Below the pieces are notes generated by a model that saw only the letters and a program-made list of their open reading frames with translations, did not search any database and had not been told where the DNA came from. From Armatimonadota bacterium (GTDB lineage: Bacteria > Actinomycetota > Acidimicrobiia > Spongiisociales > UBA5794), in NCBI GenBank assembly GCA_008501565.1, contig QQUL01000363.1:1-8266 (forward strand): a stretch of 8,266 nt of DNA, in the 5' to 3' direction. Numbering within the stretch: the stretch's first letter is position 1; the number at the start of each line of letters is the position of its first letter. Both the position numbers and the translations under genes were made by a program. Positions 1-6,665 of this stretch are shown here, in pieces.

Positions 1-347
1 GGCTGGAGTTCATGCAAGAAGAGTGAGGCAGTGACGAGATCGAACGAGTTGTCCTCGAATGGCAGCTGGGGTGCGTCTCCTTCATGAAGGTCAGCCACGA
101 CTCCCAGGCGTTCTCTCGCGACTGCGAGCATCGCTGGTGATCGGTCGATTCCGGTCACCGTCGCACCGCGTGCAGCGAACGCTTCGACGAGACCACCGGT
201 CCCGCAACCCACGTCGAGGACGGTCGTCGAATCCGATACCGGAACCATCCGGATCACCAACTCCCGCAGCGGTCGGTTGAGCGGTTCGAGGAGTCGGTCA
301 TAGAACCTTGCAAGGGTTCCGTAATCGTCGGTTTGTGACTCACTCAT
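1..347 (-). CDS. Class I SAM-dependent methyltransferase, N-terminal part (runs off window start)
   Basis: The 115 visible residues form the N-terminal half of a Rossmann-fold methyltransferase of the UbiE/Methyltransf_11 type. Motif I, the SAM-binding loop, is VLDVGCGTGG at residues 43-52. The acidic residue ending strand 2 is in GIDRSPAML (Asp68). The motif II region is EGDAPQLPFEDNSFDLV at residues 89-105. A typical N-terminal 'LARFYDRLLEPL' segment is at 12-23. The start is the ATG at 347, the only start near the conserved region; the upstream Shine-Dalgarno sequence is weak (GGAAACCGG). The substrate cannot be told from this part. The gene is transcribed away from the nos operon and shares its divergent upstream region, so the operators at 464-512 could affect both. 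Family assignment is secure; the role is unknown and may have nothing to do with denitrification. Confidence 0.88.
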   Translation of the reverse strand, partial: MSESQTDDYGTLARFYDRLLEPLNRPLRELVIRMVPVSDSTTVLDVGCGTGGLVEAFAARGATVTGIDRSPAMLAVARERLGVVADLHEGDAPQLPFEDNSFDLVTASLFLHELQ

Positions 348-463
348 CCGGTTTCCGACGATACACGGCACGAGTAATCGACGCCCGGCCGGGACAACCC
401 AGAGCCCGTAGTCCGTGGTCGTAACTCCTGATTTGATACCTGAAATCCCTTTTATTAATTGGA

Positions 464-481
464 TAGTGACAAACTTCACAA
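464..481 (-). promoter_or_regulatory. Left Rex/CRP-type operator-like site
   Basis: Read on the minus strand the site is TTGTGA-AGTTTG-TCACTA. This matches the TTGTGA-N6-TCACAA pattern except one base in the last half-site. It overlaps the predicted -35 box. Its centre is 31 bp from the centre of the right-hand site, about three helical turns, so two bound dimers would sit on the same face of the DNA. The pattern fits both the Rex operator (TTGTGAA-N4-TTCACAA) and the CRP-type box (TGTGA-N6-TCACA). Confidence 0.5.
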
Positions 482-494
482 ACTAGGGTATAGT
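466..494 (+). promoter_or_regulatory. Predicted sigma70-type promoter of the nos operon
   Basis: A -35 box GTGACA (466-471; one mismatch to TTGACA) and a -10 box TATAGT (489-494; one mismatch to TATAAT) are separated by exactly 17 bases. Transcription would start near 501, about 320 bases before nosZ. The -35 box lies inside the left operator-like repeat and the -10 box abuts the right one. This supports a repressor-controlled promoter. No mapped start site is available, so this is a prediction. Confidence 0.55.
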
Positions 495-503
495 TTGTGA
501 AGT
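473..503. repeat. 31-bp perfect-arm palindrome across the nos promoter
   Basis: Two perfect 13-base inverted arms, ACTTCACAAACTA (473-485) and TAGTTTGTGAAGT (491-503), flank GGGTA. Farther out, GTGAC (466-470) and GTCAC (506-510) continue the same symmetry after a two-base mismatch on each side, so the symmetric element spans 466-510. It can be read either as one large operator or as two TTGTGA-N6-TCACAA-like sites in mirror arrangement. Its centre covers the -10 box. Confidence 0.8.
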
Positions 504-512
504 CAGTCACAA
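495..512 (+). promoter_or_regulatory. Right Rex/CRP-type operator-like site
   Basis: TTGTGA-AGTCAG-TCACAA has perfect 6-bp inverted half-sites around a 6-base spacer. It covers the bases just after the -10 box and the predicted transcription start. A protein bound here would block RNA polymerase, which favours a repressor such as Rex (NADH-sensing, released when oxygen or other electron acceptors are short) over an activator of the CRP/FNR class. A classical FNR/DNR/NnrR box (TTGAT-N4-ATCAA) is not present. The identity of the regulator is inferred from the motif alone. Confidence 0.58.
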
Positions 513-692
513 GGGAAGCAGAAGCCATCATGGTGGACAAGGGAAGGTCCTTGGATTTGGGAGCCGCACGGAATGATCCGGTGGTGGTCGGGAGAGGTCC
601 GCAGCACGCTGCAGCTCTTCTCGAACGCCGAGTCCCGGCACTGACACACAGAAACGCCCGACCGTGGACGCCGTCCCGTCGAGGTGTATTCG

Positions 693-757
693 AGAGCCCC
701 TCGCACACGAGCCAGAGCATGTGTATCGCATCTCACTGGAACGCGCCGAGGGGCTCT
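693..757 (+). other. Leader RNA hairpin 1 (11-bp stem)
   Basis: AGAGCCCCTCG (693-703) is an exact reverse complement of CGAGGGGCTCT (747-757), enclosing 43 bases. One more G-U pair (692/758) can be added. The enclosed part can form a weaker inner stem using CCAG (712-715) and CTGG (736-739). No T-tract follows the stem, so it does not look like a simple intrinsic terminator. It lies in the predicted nosZ leader. Confidence 0.55.
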
Positions 758-764
758 TCAGACC

Positions 765-803
765 GAACCCAAACGATCCACAAGACGTGGATTGCACGGG
801 TTC
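765..803 (+). other. Leader RNA hairpin 2 just before the nosZ ribosome binding site
   Basis: GAACCC (765-770) pairs with GGGTTC (798-803). A 3x3 internal loop (AAA/CAC) follows, then an upper stem of eight pairs CGATCCAC (774-781) with GTGGATTG (787-794), one of them G-U, closed by the loop AAGAC. The base of the stem is only five bases before the nosZ Shine-Dalgarno sequence (809-817). It could stabilise the 5' end or influence translation of nosZ. No known riboswitch class was recognised. Confidence 0.55.
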
Positions 804-823
804 CGAGTGAGGGAGAGTAGACA

Positions 824-2869
824 ATGAGCGGAAGGTCGACCACGTCTTTTTGGCGTAACCGATCGCTTCTTGCCGTCGTGGCCCTGTTCGCCGTCTTCGC
901 GTTGGTGCTCCAAGCATGCTCCAACAGCGGTGGTGACGGTTCAGGATCCTCTGAAGGCATCAACGAACGAAGAGAGGCGGCCGGTCTTCAACCCTTGACA
1001 GATGATCAGTTGATGTCTGCCGGTCTGACGTATTTGCCGTCTGGAGAGCACGACCCGTATGTGATGTTCGCCTCAGGCGGTCACGCGGGTCAGGTGTTTG
1101 TGGTCGGTGTGCCGTCGATGCGTCTGTTGAAGACCATCGCCGTCTTTACGCCGGAACCATGGCAGGGCTGGGGTTTCGGGAACATCGGAACCGAAGAGGT
1201 CCTTGACTCTGGCAATATCGATGGCCGCGAGGTGCGGTGGGCAGACACCCACCACCCAGCGCTGTCCGAGACCGCCGGCGACTATGACGGAGAATTCGTC
1301 TTCATCAATGACAAGGCGAACGCACGTATCGCCGTCATCGATCTGAGGGACTTCGAAACAAAGCAGATCGTCAAGAACCCGATCGCAATCAACGACCACG
1401 GCGGAACATTCGTGACGCCCGACACAGAGTGGATCATCGAAGGTGGTCAGTACGCAACTCCCCATGGTTGGGAATACGCGCCGATCGAGGACTACGAGAC
1501 CGACTACAAGGGCATGATCACGGTCTGGAAGTTTGACCGTGAAGCTGGCCGTGTCGACGAGTCACAGTCCTTCGCGATGGAGCTGCCTCCGTACTGGCAG
1601 GACCTCTGTGACGCAGGAAAGCTTGTTTCAGAAGGCTGGATCTTCTGTAACTCGTTCAACACCGAGCTCGCAACGGGTTCCGGCGAAGATGGCTCTGGCG
1701 AGAACTTTGAGGCTGGTGCATCGGCTCGTGACAACGACTACATGCACGCCATCAATCTCGACAAGGCCGTTGAACTTGCCGCGGCTGGTACCACGTTCGA
1801 CGTGAATGGGTTCCCGGTCATCGGTCTCCAAACACTCATCGATGAGGGAGTTCTCTACTTCATCCCTGAGCCCAAGAGCCCGCACGGTGTCGACATTGCC
1901 CCGCACGGCGACTACATGGTCATCTCGGGCAAGCTCGATCCGCACACGACCATCTACTCCTTCGAGAAGATGATCGCCGCAATCGAGGCAGAGAACTGGG
2001 TGCCGGATCAATACGGAGTTCCCGTTCTGGACTTCGACGCGGTCATGGAAGCCCAGGTTGAGCTTGGTCTTGGACCGCTCCATACCCAGTTCGACGATAA
2101 GGGCTATGCCTACACGAGCTTGTTCCTTGACTCGGCCGTTGCACGGTGGAGTCTCGGCGGCGAGAACTACCGGGGTGACGATGGTTGGAAGCTCGAGGGC
2201 TCTGTTCCCGTGCACTACAACATTGGTCACCTCGTGGCACCTGAAGGTGACACCGTCAGCCCTGACGGTGGATATGTCGTGGCACTCAACAAGTGGTCCA
2301 TCGACCGATTCCTACCGCCTGGTCCTCTGCTCCCGCAGAACTTCCAGCTGATCGACACGGTTCCAGAGCCGTCCGAGAAGCCGGAGACCGGTGGCATGAC
2401 GGTCATGTACGACATGCCGATCGGCATGGGTGAACCGCACTATGCCCAGATCATCAAGGCCGACAAGTTGAACCCGTGGACCGTCTATCCGGAGATCGGA
2501 TTTGACCCGGCAACCATGTCCGTCGACCCGAACGCTCCTGTCTCTGGCAACGAGCGGATCGAACGCAACGGCAACGAGGTCGAGATCTGGATGACGGCGA
2601 TACGTAGCCATTACACGCCAGATCGTGTCCAGATCAATCAGGGTGACCACGTCACGTGGCATGTCACGAACATCGACACATCGTTCGATGCGACGCACGG
2701 ATTCTCGATCCCTGCATATGACATCAACTTGAGCCTTGAGCCAGGGGAAACAGCAACAGTGGAGTTTGTCGCAGACATGGACGGGGTCTTCCCGTACTAC
2801 TGCACCGAGTTCTGCTCAGCCCTTCACCTTGAAATGGCTGGCTACTTCCTCGTCAAGCCAACCGAGTAG
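824..2869 (+). CDS. nosZ: Nitrous oxide reductase NosZ, clade II, lipoprotein form
   Basis: NosZ reduces N2O to N2 and water outside the cytoplasmic membrane, using a seven-bladed propeller with the CuZ cluster and a C-terminal cupredoxin with CuA. All seven expected CuZ ligands are visible: His143 and His144 (ADTHHP), His192 (NDHGG), His354 (SPHGVD), His420 (GPLHTQFD), His469 (NIGHLV) and His539 (GEPHYA). CuA ligands are His625, Cys660, Cys664, His668 and Met671 (CTEFCSALHLEM). The DxHHP context followed by ALSETAGDYDG and VIDLRDFETKQI is the clade II signature. The N-terminus has no twin-arginine motif. It is a Sec-type signal with a lipobox (LQAC, Cys32), so the enzyme is probably lipid-anchored. 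The 681-residue length is near the usual. A good Shine-Dalgarno sequence (GAGGGAGAG, 809-817) supports the ATG at 824. It is first in the nos operon. Confidence 0.98.
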   Translation: MSGRSTTSFWRNRSLLAVVALFAVFALVLQACSNSGGDGSGSSEGINERREAAGLQPLTDDQLMSAGLTYLPSGEHDPYVMFASGGHAGQVFVVGVPSMRLLKTIAVFTPEPWQGWGFGNIGTEEVLDSGNIDGREVRWADTHHPALSETAGDYDGEFVFINDKANARIAVIDLRDFETKQIVKNPIAINDHGGTFVTPDTEWIIEGGQYATPHGWEYAPIEDYETDYKGMITVWKFDREAGRVDESQSFAMELPPYWQDLCDAGKLVSEGWIFCNSFNTELATGSGEDGSGENFEAGASARDNDYMHAINLDKAVELAAAGTTFDVNGFPVIGLQTLIDEGVLYFIPEPKSPHGVDIAPHGDYMVISGKLDPHTTIYSFEKMIAAIEAENWVPDQYGVPVLDFDAVMEAQVELGLGPLHTQFDDKGYAYTSLFLDSAVARWSLGGENYRGDDGWKLEGSVPVHYNIGHLVAPEGDTVSPDGGYVVALNKWSIDRFLPPGPLLPQNFQLIDTVPEPSEKPETGGMTVMYDMPIGMGEPHYAQIIKADKLNPWTVYPEIGFDPATMSVDPNAPVSGNERIERNGNEVEIWMTAIRSHYTPDRVQINQGDHVTWHVTNIDTSFDATHGFSIPAYDINLSLEPGETATVEFVADMDGVFPYYCTEFCSALHLEMAGYFLVKPTE

Positions 2870-2888
2870 ATAAGAAAGCGTACGAATC

Positions 2889-3542
2889 ATGTCAATTGTC
2901 GATCGGATACTGGGGCCACGAATCCCCAAGGAAGAGCGTGGGGAGGACGCGCGGAAGTACCAACTTCCGACGTGGATGTTCACCGGAGCAGCGTTGCTGC
3001 TGATGGTGTCCCTCCTCCTGCCCTACTGGGTCTTGTACCTGAAGGCACCCCAGTTTCCGAACGGATTGCAGGTTCGTGCGTATGTCAACCGTCTCGAAGG
3101 AGACGTTGGCGAACTGGAGGGTCTCAACCACTATGTGGGCCTCAAGTCGTTTGATGACGGAGCCGTCTTTGAGCGAAGCGTTGCGGTCATCTCGGTGATC
3201 GTGCTCGCTGGCCTGCTGGTTGCGGCCCTCCTCGTTCGCACCCGTTGGGTGCTGCTCCTGGTGTTGCCAGGATTGCTGTTCCCATTCATCTTCATTGGCG
3301 ATCTTCAGTTCTGGCTCTGGAAGTACGGAAACCAGCTCGATCCACGAGCCCCGCTTGCAGCAGCCGTCGGTGAGTTCACGCCACCGGTATTCGGACCAGC
3401 CAAGATCGCACAATTCGACACTCTGGCCTTGCCAGGTCCAGGGTTGGTTCTGGCATTCATCGCAAGTGCGATGATCGCCGTTGGCCTGTGGTACCACCGC
3501 AAGGCGTACAAACCGTTGATTGAGAAGTCGGCTGCCAAATGA
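2889..3542 (+). CDS. nosB: NosB-like four-helix membrane protein of the nos operon
   Basis: This 217-residue protein has four predicted membrane segments: about 30-51, 97-116, 119-137 and 184-202. An extracytoplasmic loop between helices 1 and 2 carries APQFPNGLQVRAYVNRLEGDV (53-73) and LNHYVGL (79-85). A polar/aromatic stretch GDLQFWLWKYG (137-147) follows helix 3. The position directly after clade II nosZ and before nosD matches nosB of the Wolinella-type cluster, and the LNHY-containing loop resembles that family as I recall it. The function is unknown; a role in NosZ maturation or electron supply is inferred from position only. It starts 19 bases after nosZ with a poor Shine-Dalgarno sequence (AAGAAAG), and its stop overlaps the nosD start (ATGA). 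Membrane protein: certain; NosB name: probable. Confidence 0.75.
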   Translation: MSIVDRILGPRIPKEERGEDARKYQLPTWMFTGAALLLMVSLLLPYWVLYLKAPQFPNGLQVRAYVNRLEGDVGELEGLNHYVGLKSFDDGAVFERSVAVISVIVLAGLLVAALLVRTRWVLLLVLPGLLFPFIFIGDLQFWLWKYGNQLDPRAPLAAAVGEFTPPVFGPAKIAQFDTLALPGPGLVLAFIASAMIAVGLWYHRKAYKPLIEKSAAK

Positions 3543-4942
3543 CGCGAGTCGGTGTTCTGGTCGCCGTCGTTGCCGTTGTGATGACGCTCGTCGTCGTTGC
3601 AACGGCCACGGCGTCGGCATCGACACAGACACCGCTCCAACCTCTCATCGACGCAGCCGCACCGGGCTCCACTTTGGTGCTGGAGGCAGGTGAGTACGAG
3701 GGGGGTGTCACGGTGGACAAACCGCTGACCATCACCTCGACGGGTGGAGCGATTGTCGACGGCCACGACGTCAACTCCGTGTTCACGATCACGGCACCCG
3801 ACGTCACCATCGACAACCTCACGATCAGGAACTCCGGTGATTCACTGGACCGTGAGGATTCTGGCGTCACGTCGGTCGATGTTCCTCGAGTGACCGTCTC
3901 GAACAATGTGCTTGAGAACGTTCTGTTCGGCATATTCCTGAGAACGGCACCCGACTCGTTGGTGGTCGGGAACTCCGTGGGCTCCAAGGATGTCGAAACG
4001 GCTCGCAAGGGTGACGGCATCAGGCTCTGGGAATGCGAGGGAACCGTTGTTGACAACAACACCGTCAATGGTGGGCGCGACCTGGTCTTCTGGTTCACCG
4101 ACCGGATTGTCGTGACGAACAACACCGTCACCGACGGTCGCTACGGCCTCCACTTCATGTACTCGGACGACGCCCGCATCGAAGGAAACAACCTGTCTGA
4201 CAACTCAGTCGGTGCATTCCTGATGTACTCGCGCCGGACCCACCTCGCCGGGAACATCATGGCCAACAACAATGGTCCGAGCGGCTACGGCATCGGACTC
4301 AAGGACATGGACGACGTCATGATCGAGCACAACCGCTTCATCGCGAACCGCGTCGGCGTGTATTTCGACAACAGCCCGTGGTCCGTTGATTCGAAGGGTT
4401 GGATCGAGAACAATCTGTTTGCGTACAACCGAACCGGCATGCTGTTTCAACCATCCGTGAGCCGCAACGAGATCTCGATGAACACATTCATCGACAACAC
4501 CGAACAAGTCGGCACCACTGGTTCGGGAAACTTCCAAGGAAACGACTGGTCTGTCGACGGTGTCGGTAACTATTGGAGCGATTTCGCCGGTTACGACGCC
4601 GATTCCGATGGGATCGGTGACATTGCGTACTACGGCCAGGATCTCTACAACTCGATCACAGACAAGCACCCGGAGCTTGTCTTCTTCCAAGAGACCCCGG
4701 CGGCCAAGGCAATCAGCCTCGCCGCACAAATGTTCCCGGTGTTGCGACCGAAACCGATCTTTCAAGACGACAACCCCCTCGTCGAAAGGCCCGTCCTCAC
4801 ACCTTTGTCCACATCTGCATCGGGAACATCAGCGCGTGAACTCGTTGCTGTTTCGTTCTTGATGCTTGCGGTCGGCGTCGTCGCAGTTGCCTTCCCTTCT
4901 CGGCGACGCCGCACCGCGAATCCTACGGAGGTCGGACCATGA
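3539..4942 (+). CDS. nosD: NosD, extracytoplasmic beta-helix protein for CuZ assembly, C-terminally membrane-anchored
   Basis: NosD is a right-handed beta-helix protein that works with the NosFY transporter to build the CuZ site of NosZ. A Sec signal peptide covers residues 1-27 (TATASA, cleavage near Ala27). It is followed by parallel beta-helix repeats (CASH/NosD-type) rich in NN turns. The family hallmarks GLHFMYSDD (203-211), GAFLMYSRR (225-233) and GIGLKDMDD (251-259) are visible. Near the C-terminus there is a hydrophobic helix (435-452) followed by RRRR (455-458), a stop-transfer pattern that would anchor the protein in the membrane. The length of 467 is within the family range. The start codon overlaps the nosB stop (ATGA at 3539) and the 3' end overlaps nosF in the same way, so translation is probably coupled. 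Confidence 0.95.
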   Translation: MTRVGVLVAVVAVVMTLVVVATATASASTQTPLQPLIDAAAPGSTLVLEAGEYEGGVTVDKPLTITSTGGAIVDGHDVNSVFTITAPDVTIDNLTIRNSGDSLDREDSGVTSVDVPRVTVSNNVLENVLFGIFLRTAPDSLVVGNSVGSKDVETARKGDGIRLWECEGTVVDNNTVNGGRDLVFWFTDRIVVTNNTVTDGRYGLHFMYSDDARIEGNNLSDNSVGAFLMYSRRTHLAGNIMANNNGPSGYGIGLKDMDDVMIEHNRFIANRVGVYFDNSPWSVDSKGWIENNLFAYNRTGMLFQPSVSRNEISMNTFIDNTEQVGTTGSGNFQGNDWSVDGVGNYWSDFAGYDADSDGIGDIAYYGQDLYNSITDKHPELVFFQETPAAKAISLAAQMFPVLRPKPIFQDDNPLVERPVLTPLSTSASGTSARELVAVSFLMLAVGVVAVAFPSRRRRTANPTEVGP

Positions 4943-5793
4943 TCACGATCAGCGACCTCACGAAACGCTATGGCAAGACAGCGGTCGTCGACGATTTCAA
5001 CCTCTCGATCGCTGAGGGTGAATCTGTTGCCCTGTGGGGACCGAATGGAGCCGGCAAGACCACGGTCGTACGATGCCTCCTCGGCCTCGTGTCGTACGAG
5101 GGAACCATCACCGTCAACGGCGCAGATGCCCGATCGTCCGGCAAGACCGTCCGGTCCCAAATGGGATATGTGCCCCAGGAGCTGTCGTTCTACGACGACA
5201 TGCGTGTCGTCGATCTCCTTGACTATTCGGCGGCTCTGAGACGGATCGGACCCGACCGCGTCGATGAGGTCACGGAGACGGTTGGGCTCACACCCCACAC
5301 GTCCAAGAAGGTCAGGGAGCTGTCGGGAGGTCTGAAGCAGCGTCTCGGAATCGCTTCGGCGCTGCTTCCAGACCCTCCGATTCTCCTCCTCGACGAACCA
5401 ACGTCGAATCTGGACGCCAGAGCGCGTGACCAAGCGATAGGGATCCTTGAGGGACTGAGACACGAGGGGCGGACGCTCGTCGTCACATCACACCACATCG
5501 AAGAAGTCGGGATGCTCGTCGACCGCGTCGTGGCCATGGAAGAAGGACGCATAACCGTGGAGTGCGATCCGACGGATCTCGCTGAACAACTCGGGCTCCG
5601 AGCCTGGCTCCACCTGATTCTCGAGAACGGCTCGGCTGCCAAAGCCCTCGATGTGCTCCAGGTCGGCGGTTTTGAGGCGAAGAGGAATTCCCGGGGAGTC
5701 CTCGTGGAGGTCTCGGCACAGGGGAAGGGTGAGGCCATCGCTGCACTCCAACATGCGGGAATCACCATTGAGGATCTTGAGGTGTGGCGATGA
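4939..5793 (+). CDS. nosF: NosF, ABC transporter ATPase for CuZ maturation
   Basis: This is a cytoplasmic ATP-binding subunit that pairs with the membrane protein NosY and, through it, with NosD. All ABC ATPase motifs are intact: Walker A GPNGAGKTT (34-42), Q-loop Gln80 (YVPQE), signature LSGGLKQ (128-134), Walker B ILLLDEP with Asp152 and Glu153, D-loop around Asp159 and switch His185. The C-terminal 215-284 segment is a small extra domain common in this subfamily. The ATG at 4939 overlaps the nosD stop (ATGA) and has a strong GGAGG (4927-4931) seven bases upstream. The name rests on sequence class plus its position between nosD and nosY; as an isolated protein it would only be called an ABC ATPase. 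Confidence 0.95.
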   Translation: MITISDLTKRYGKTAVVDDFNLSIAEGESVALWGPNGAGKTTVVRCLLGLVSYEGTITVNGADARSSGKTVRSQMGYVPQELSFYDDMRVVDLLDYSAALRRIGPDRVDEVTETVGLTPHTSKKVRELSGGLKQRLGIASALLPDPPILLLDEPTSNLDARARDQAIGILEGLRHEGRTLVVTSHHIEEVGMLVDRVVAMEEGRITVECDPTDLAEQLGLRAWLHLILENGSAAKALDVLQVGGFEAKRNSRGVLVEVSAQGKGEAIAALQHAGITIEDLEVWR

Positions 5794-6665
5794 CTGCGTC
5801 ACCGGCCGAGGTCCAGGTCACGGTTTCGGAGCGACCCGAACTGCGTCTCATTGCTGCCGTCGCTAAAAAGGAAATCGCTGACGCTGTTCGTAGCAAGTGG
5901 TTCTGGCTCTGGGCCGGGGCATTCGCGGTCCTCGCTGCGATCCTCGCCTCCTCTGCGCTTCCCGGGTCGCAAGTCGCTGGGTTTGGCAGCTTCGGCCGGA
6001 CGGCGGCATCGTTGGTTGCACTCGCACAAATCATCATTCCCCTCATGGGACTCACCCTTGGTGCGTACAGCCTCGCGGGGCAGCGGGAAACGGGAGCGTT
6101 GCGGTTCCTGCTCTCGCATCCGATTTCGCGCACCGAGGCATTCTGGGGGACTTACATCGGGCTCGCCACCGCCCTCTTCGCCACCGTGTTCGGCGGATTC
6201 GGCGTGGCCGGTGTGATTGCGGCGGCACAAGGCGGGGGAGCGGATGCCGCAAGCTTCGTTCGTATTGCGATTCTGTCGTGGCTGCTTGCGATAGCGATGC
6301 TTGGCATCGGACTTCTGATCTCGACGTTCACAGCGAGCGGCTCTTCCGCAATCGGCACTTCGATCTTTGTGTGGCTTGGTCTTGTCTTCTTGGGCGACCT
6401 CGGGGTGATGGGTACCGCGGTGGCTACCAAGATGCCGGTGTCGGCTCTGTTCATATCGGCGGTCTTCAACCCGGTCGAAGCGTTCCGGCTCGCAGCGCTG
6501 ACAGCATTCGACGGATCGCTCGATGTCCTGGGGCCGGCTGGGCAGTACGCGGTCGATTCGTTCGGAGAGTCCCTTGATGTTCTCCTCATCGCGGTGGTTG
6601 CGGTGTGGGTTGTTGCTCCGGTGTCCGTTGCGTGGTGGCGCTTTTCGAAAGGTGGCGATGTATGA
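5790..6665 (+). CDS. nosY: NosY, ABC-2 type permease for CuZ maturation
   Basis: This 291-residue integral membrane protein has about six hydrophobic helices and forms the transmembrane part of the NosDFY complex. The N-terminal amphipathic segment AVAKKEIADAVRSKWFW and the motif LAGQRETGALRFLLSHPISR after the second helix are typical of NosY-type ABC-2 permeases. I chose the ATG at 5790, not the GTG two codons earlier, because it overlaps the nosF stop as ATGA, the same arrangement seen at the other internal junctions, and a GAGG lies about seven bases upstream. The 3' end overlaps nosL by the same four bases. No unusual residues or truncation were noted. Confidence 0.94.
   Translation: MTASPAEVQVTVSERPELRLIAAVAKKEIADAVRSKWFWLWAGAFAVLAAILASSALPGSQVAGFGSFGRTAASLVALAQIIIPLMGLTLGAYSLAGQRETGALRFLLSHPISRTEAFWGTYIGLATALFATVFGGFGVAGVIAAAQGGGADAASFVRIAILSWLLAIAMLGIGLLISTFTASGSSAIGTSIFVWLGLVFLGDLGVMGTAVATKMPVSALFISAVFNPVEAFRLAALTAFDGSLDVLGPAGQYAVDSFGESLDVLLIAVVAVWVVAPVSVAWWRFSKGGDV

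Larger units (their letters stand above)
348..823. other. Divergent intergenic region and long nosZ leader
   Basis: This 476-base stretch separates the methyltransferase from nosZ. I find no credible protein gene in it. It holds a promoter-like pair of boxes (466-494), two operator-like inverted repeats (464-481 and 495-512) and, downstream of the predicted transcription start near 501, a leader of about 320 nt. The leader contains two strong hairpins (693-757 and 765-803). The part from 513 to 692 contains only short 4-5 bp stems of the kind expected by chance in GC-rich DNA. An open frame covering 497-820 has the arginine-rich, repetitive look of non-coding sequence, with frequent AGA, AGG and GGA codons, and is not called. 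Confidence 0.7.

Noticed and set aside
384..393. CCCGGCCGGG palindrome in the divergent region
   Set aside because: A 10-base GC palindrome is expected by chance at this composition and has no positional link to a promoter box.
567..680. Several 4-5 bp stems in the first half of the nosZ leader
   Set aside because: They are too short to stand out from chance in GC-rich sequence, and several compete with each other.
497..820. Open reading frame of 107 codons between the nos promoter and nosZ
   Set aside because: Its start overlaps the right operator, the product is Arg/Ser/Pro-rich without a recognisable fold, codon use differs from the neighbours (AGA, AGG, GGA), and it covers both leader hairpins. 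Conservation in relatives would be needed to revive it.
2892..3632. Long minus-strand open frames opposite nosB, and similarly opposite nosD, nosF and nosY
   Set aside because: They are antisense shadows of well-identified genes; their products show no domain and are rich in residues expected from reverse-complement codons.
5784..5789. GTG start for nosY two codons upstream
   Set aside because: The ATG at 5790 gives the same ATGA overlap as the other nos junctions and better ribosome binding site spacing.
6605..6661. Longer NosL starting inside nosY
   Set aside because: It would place the lipoprotein signal peptide in the interior of the protein; the ATG at 6662 has a good Shine-Dalgarno sequence and the ATGA overlap.
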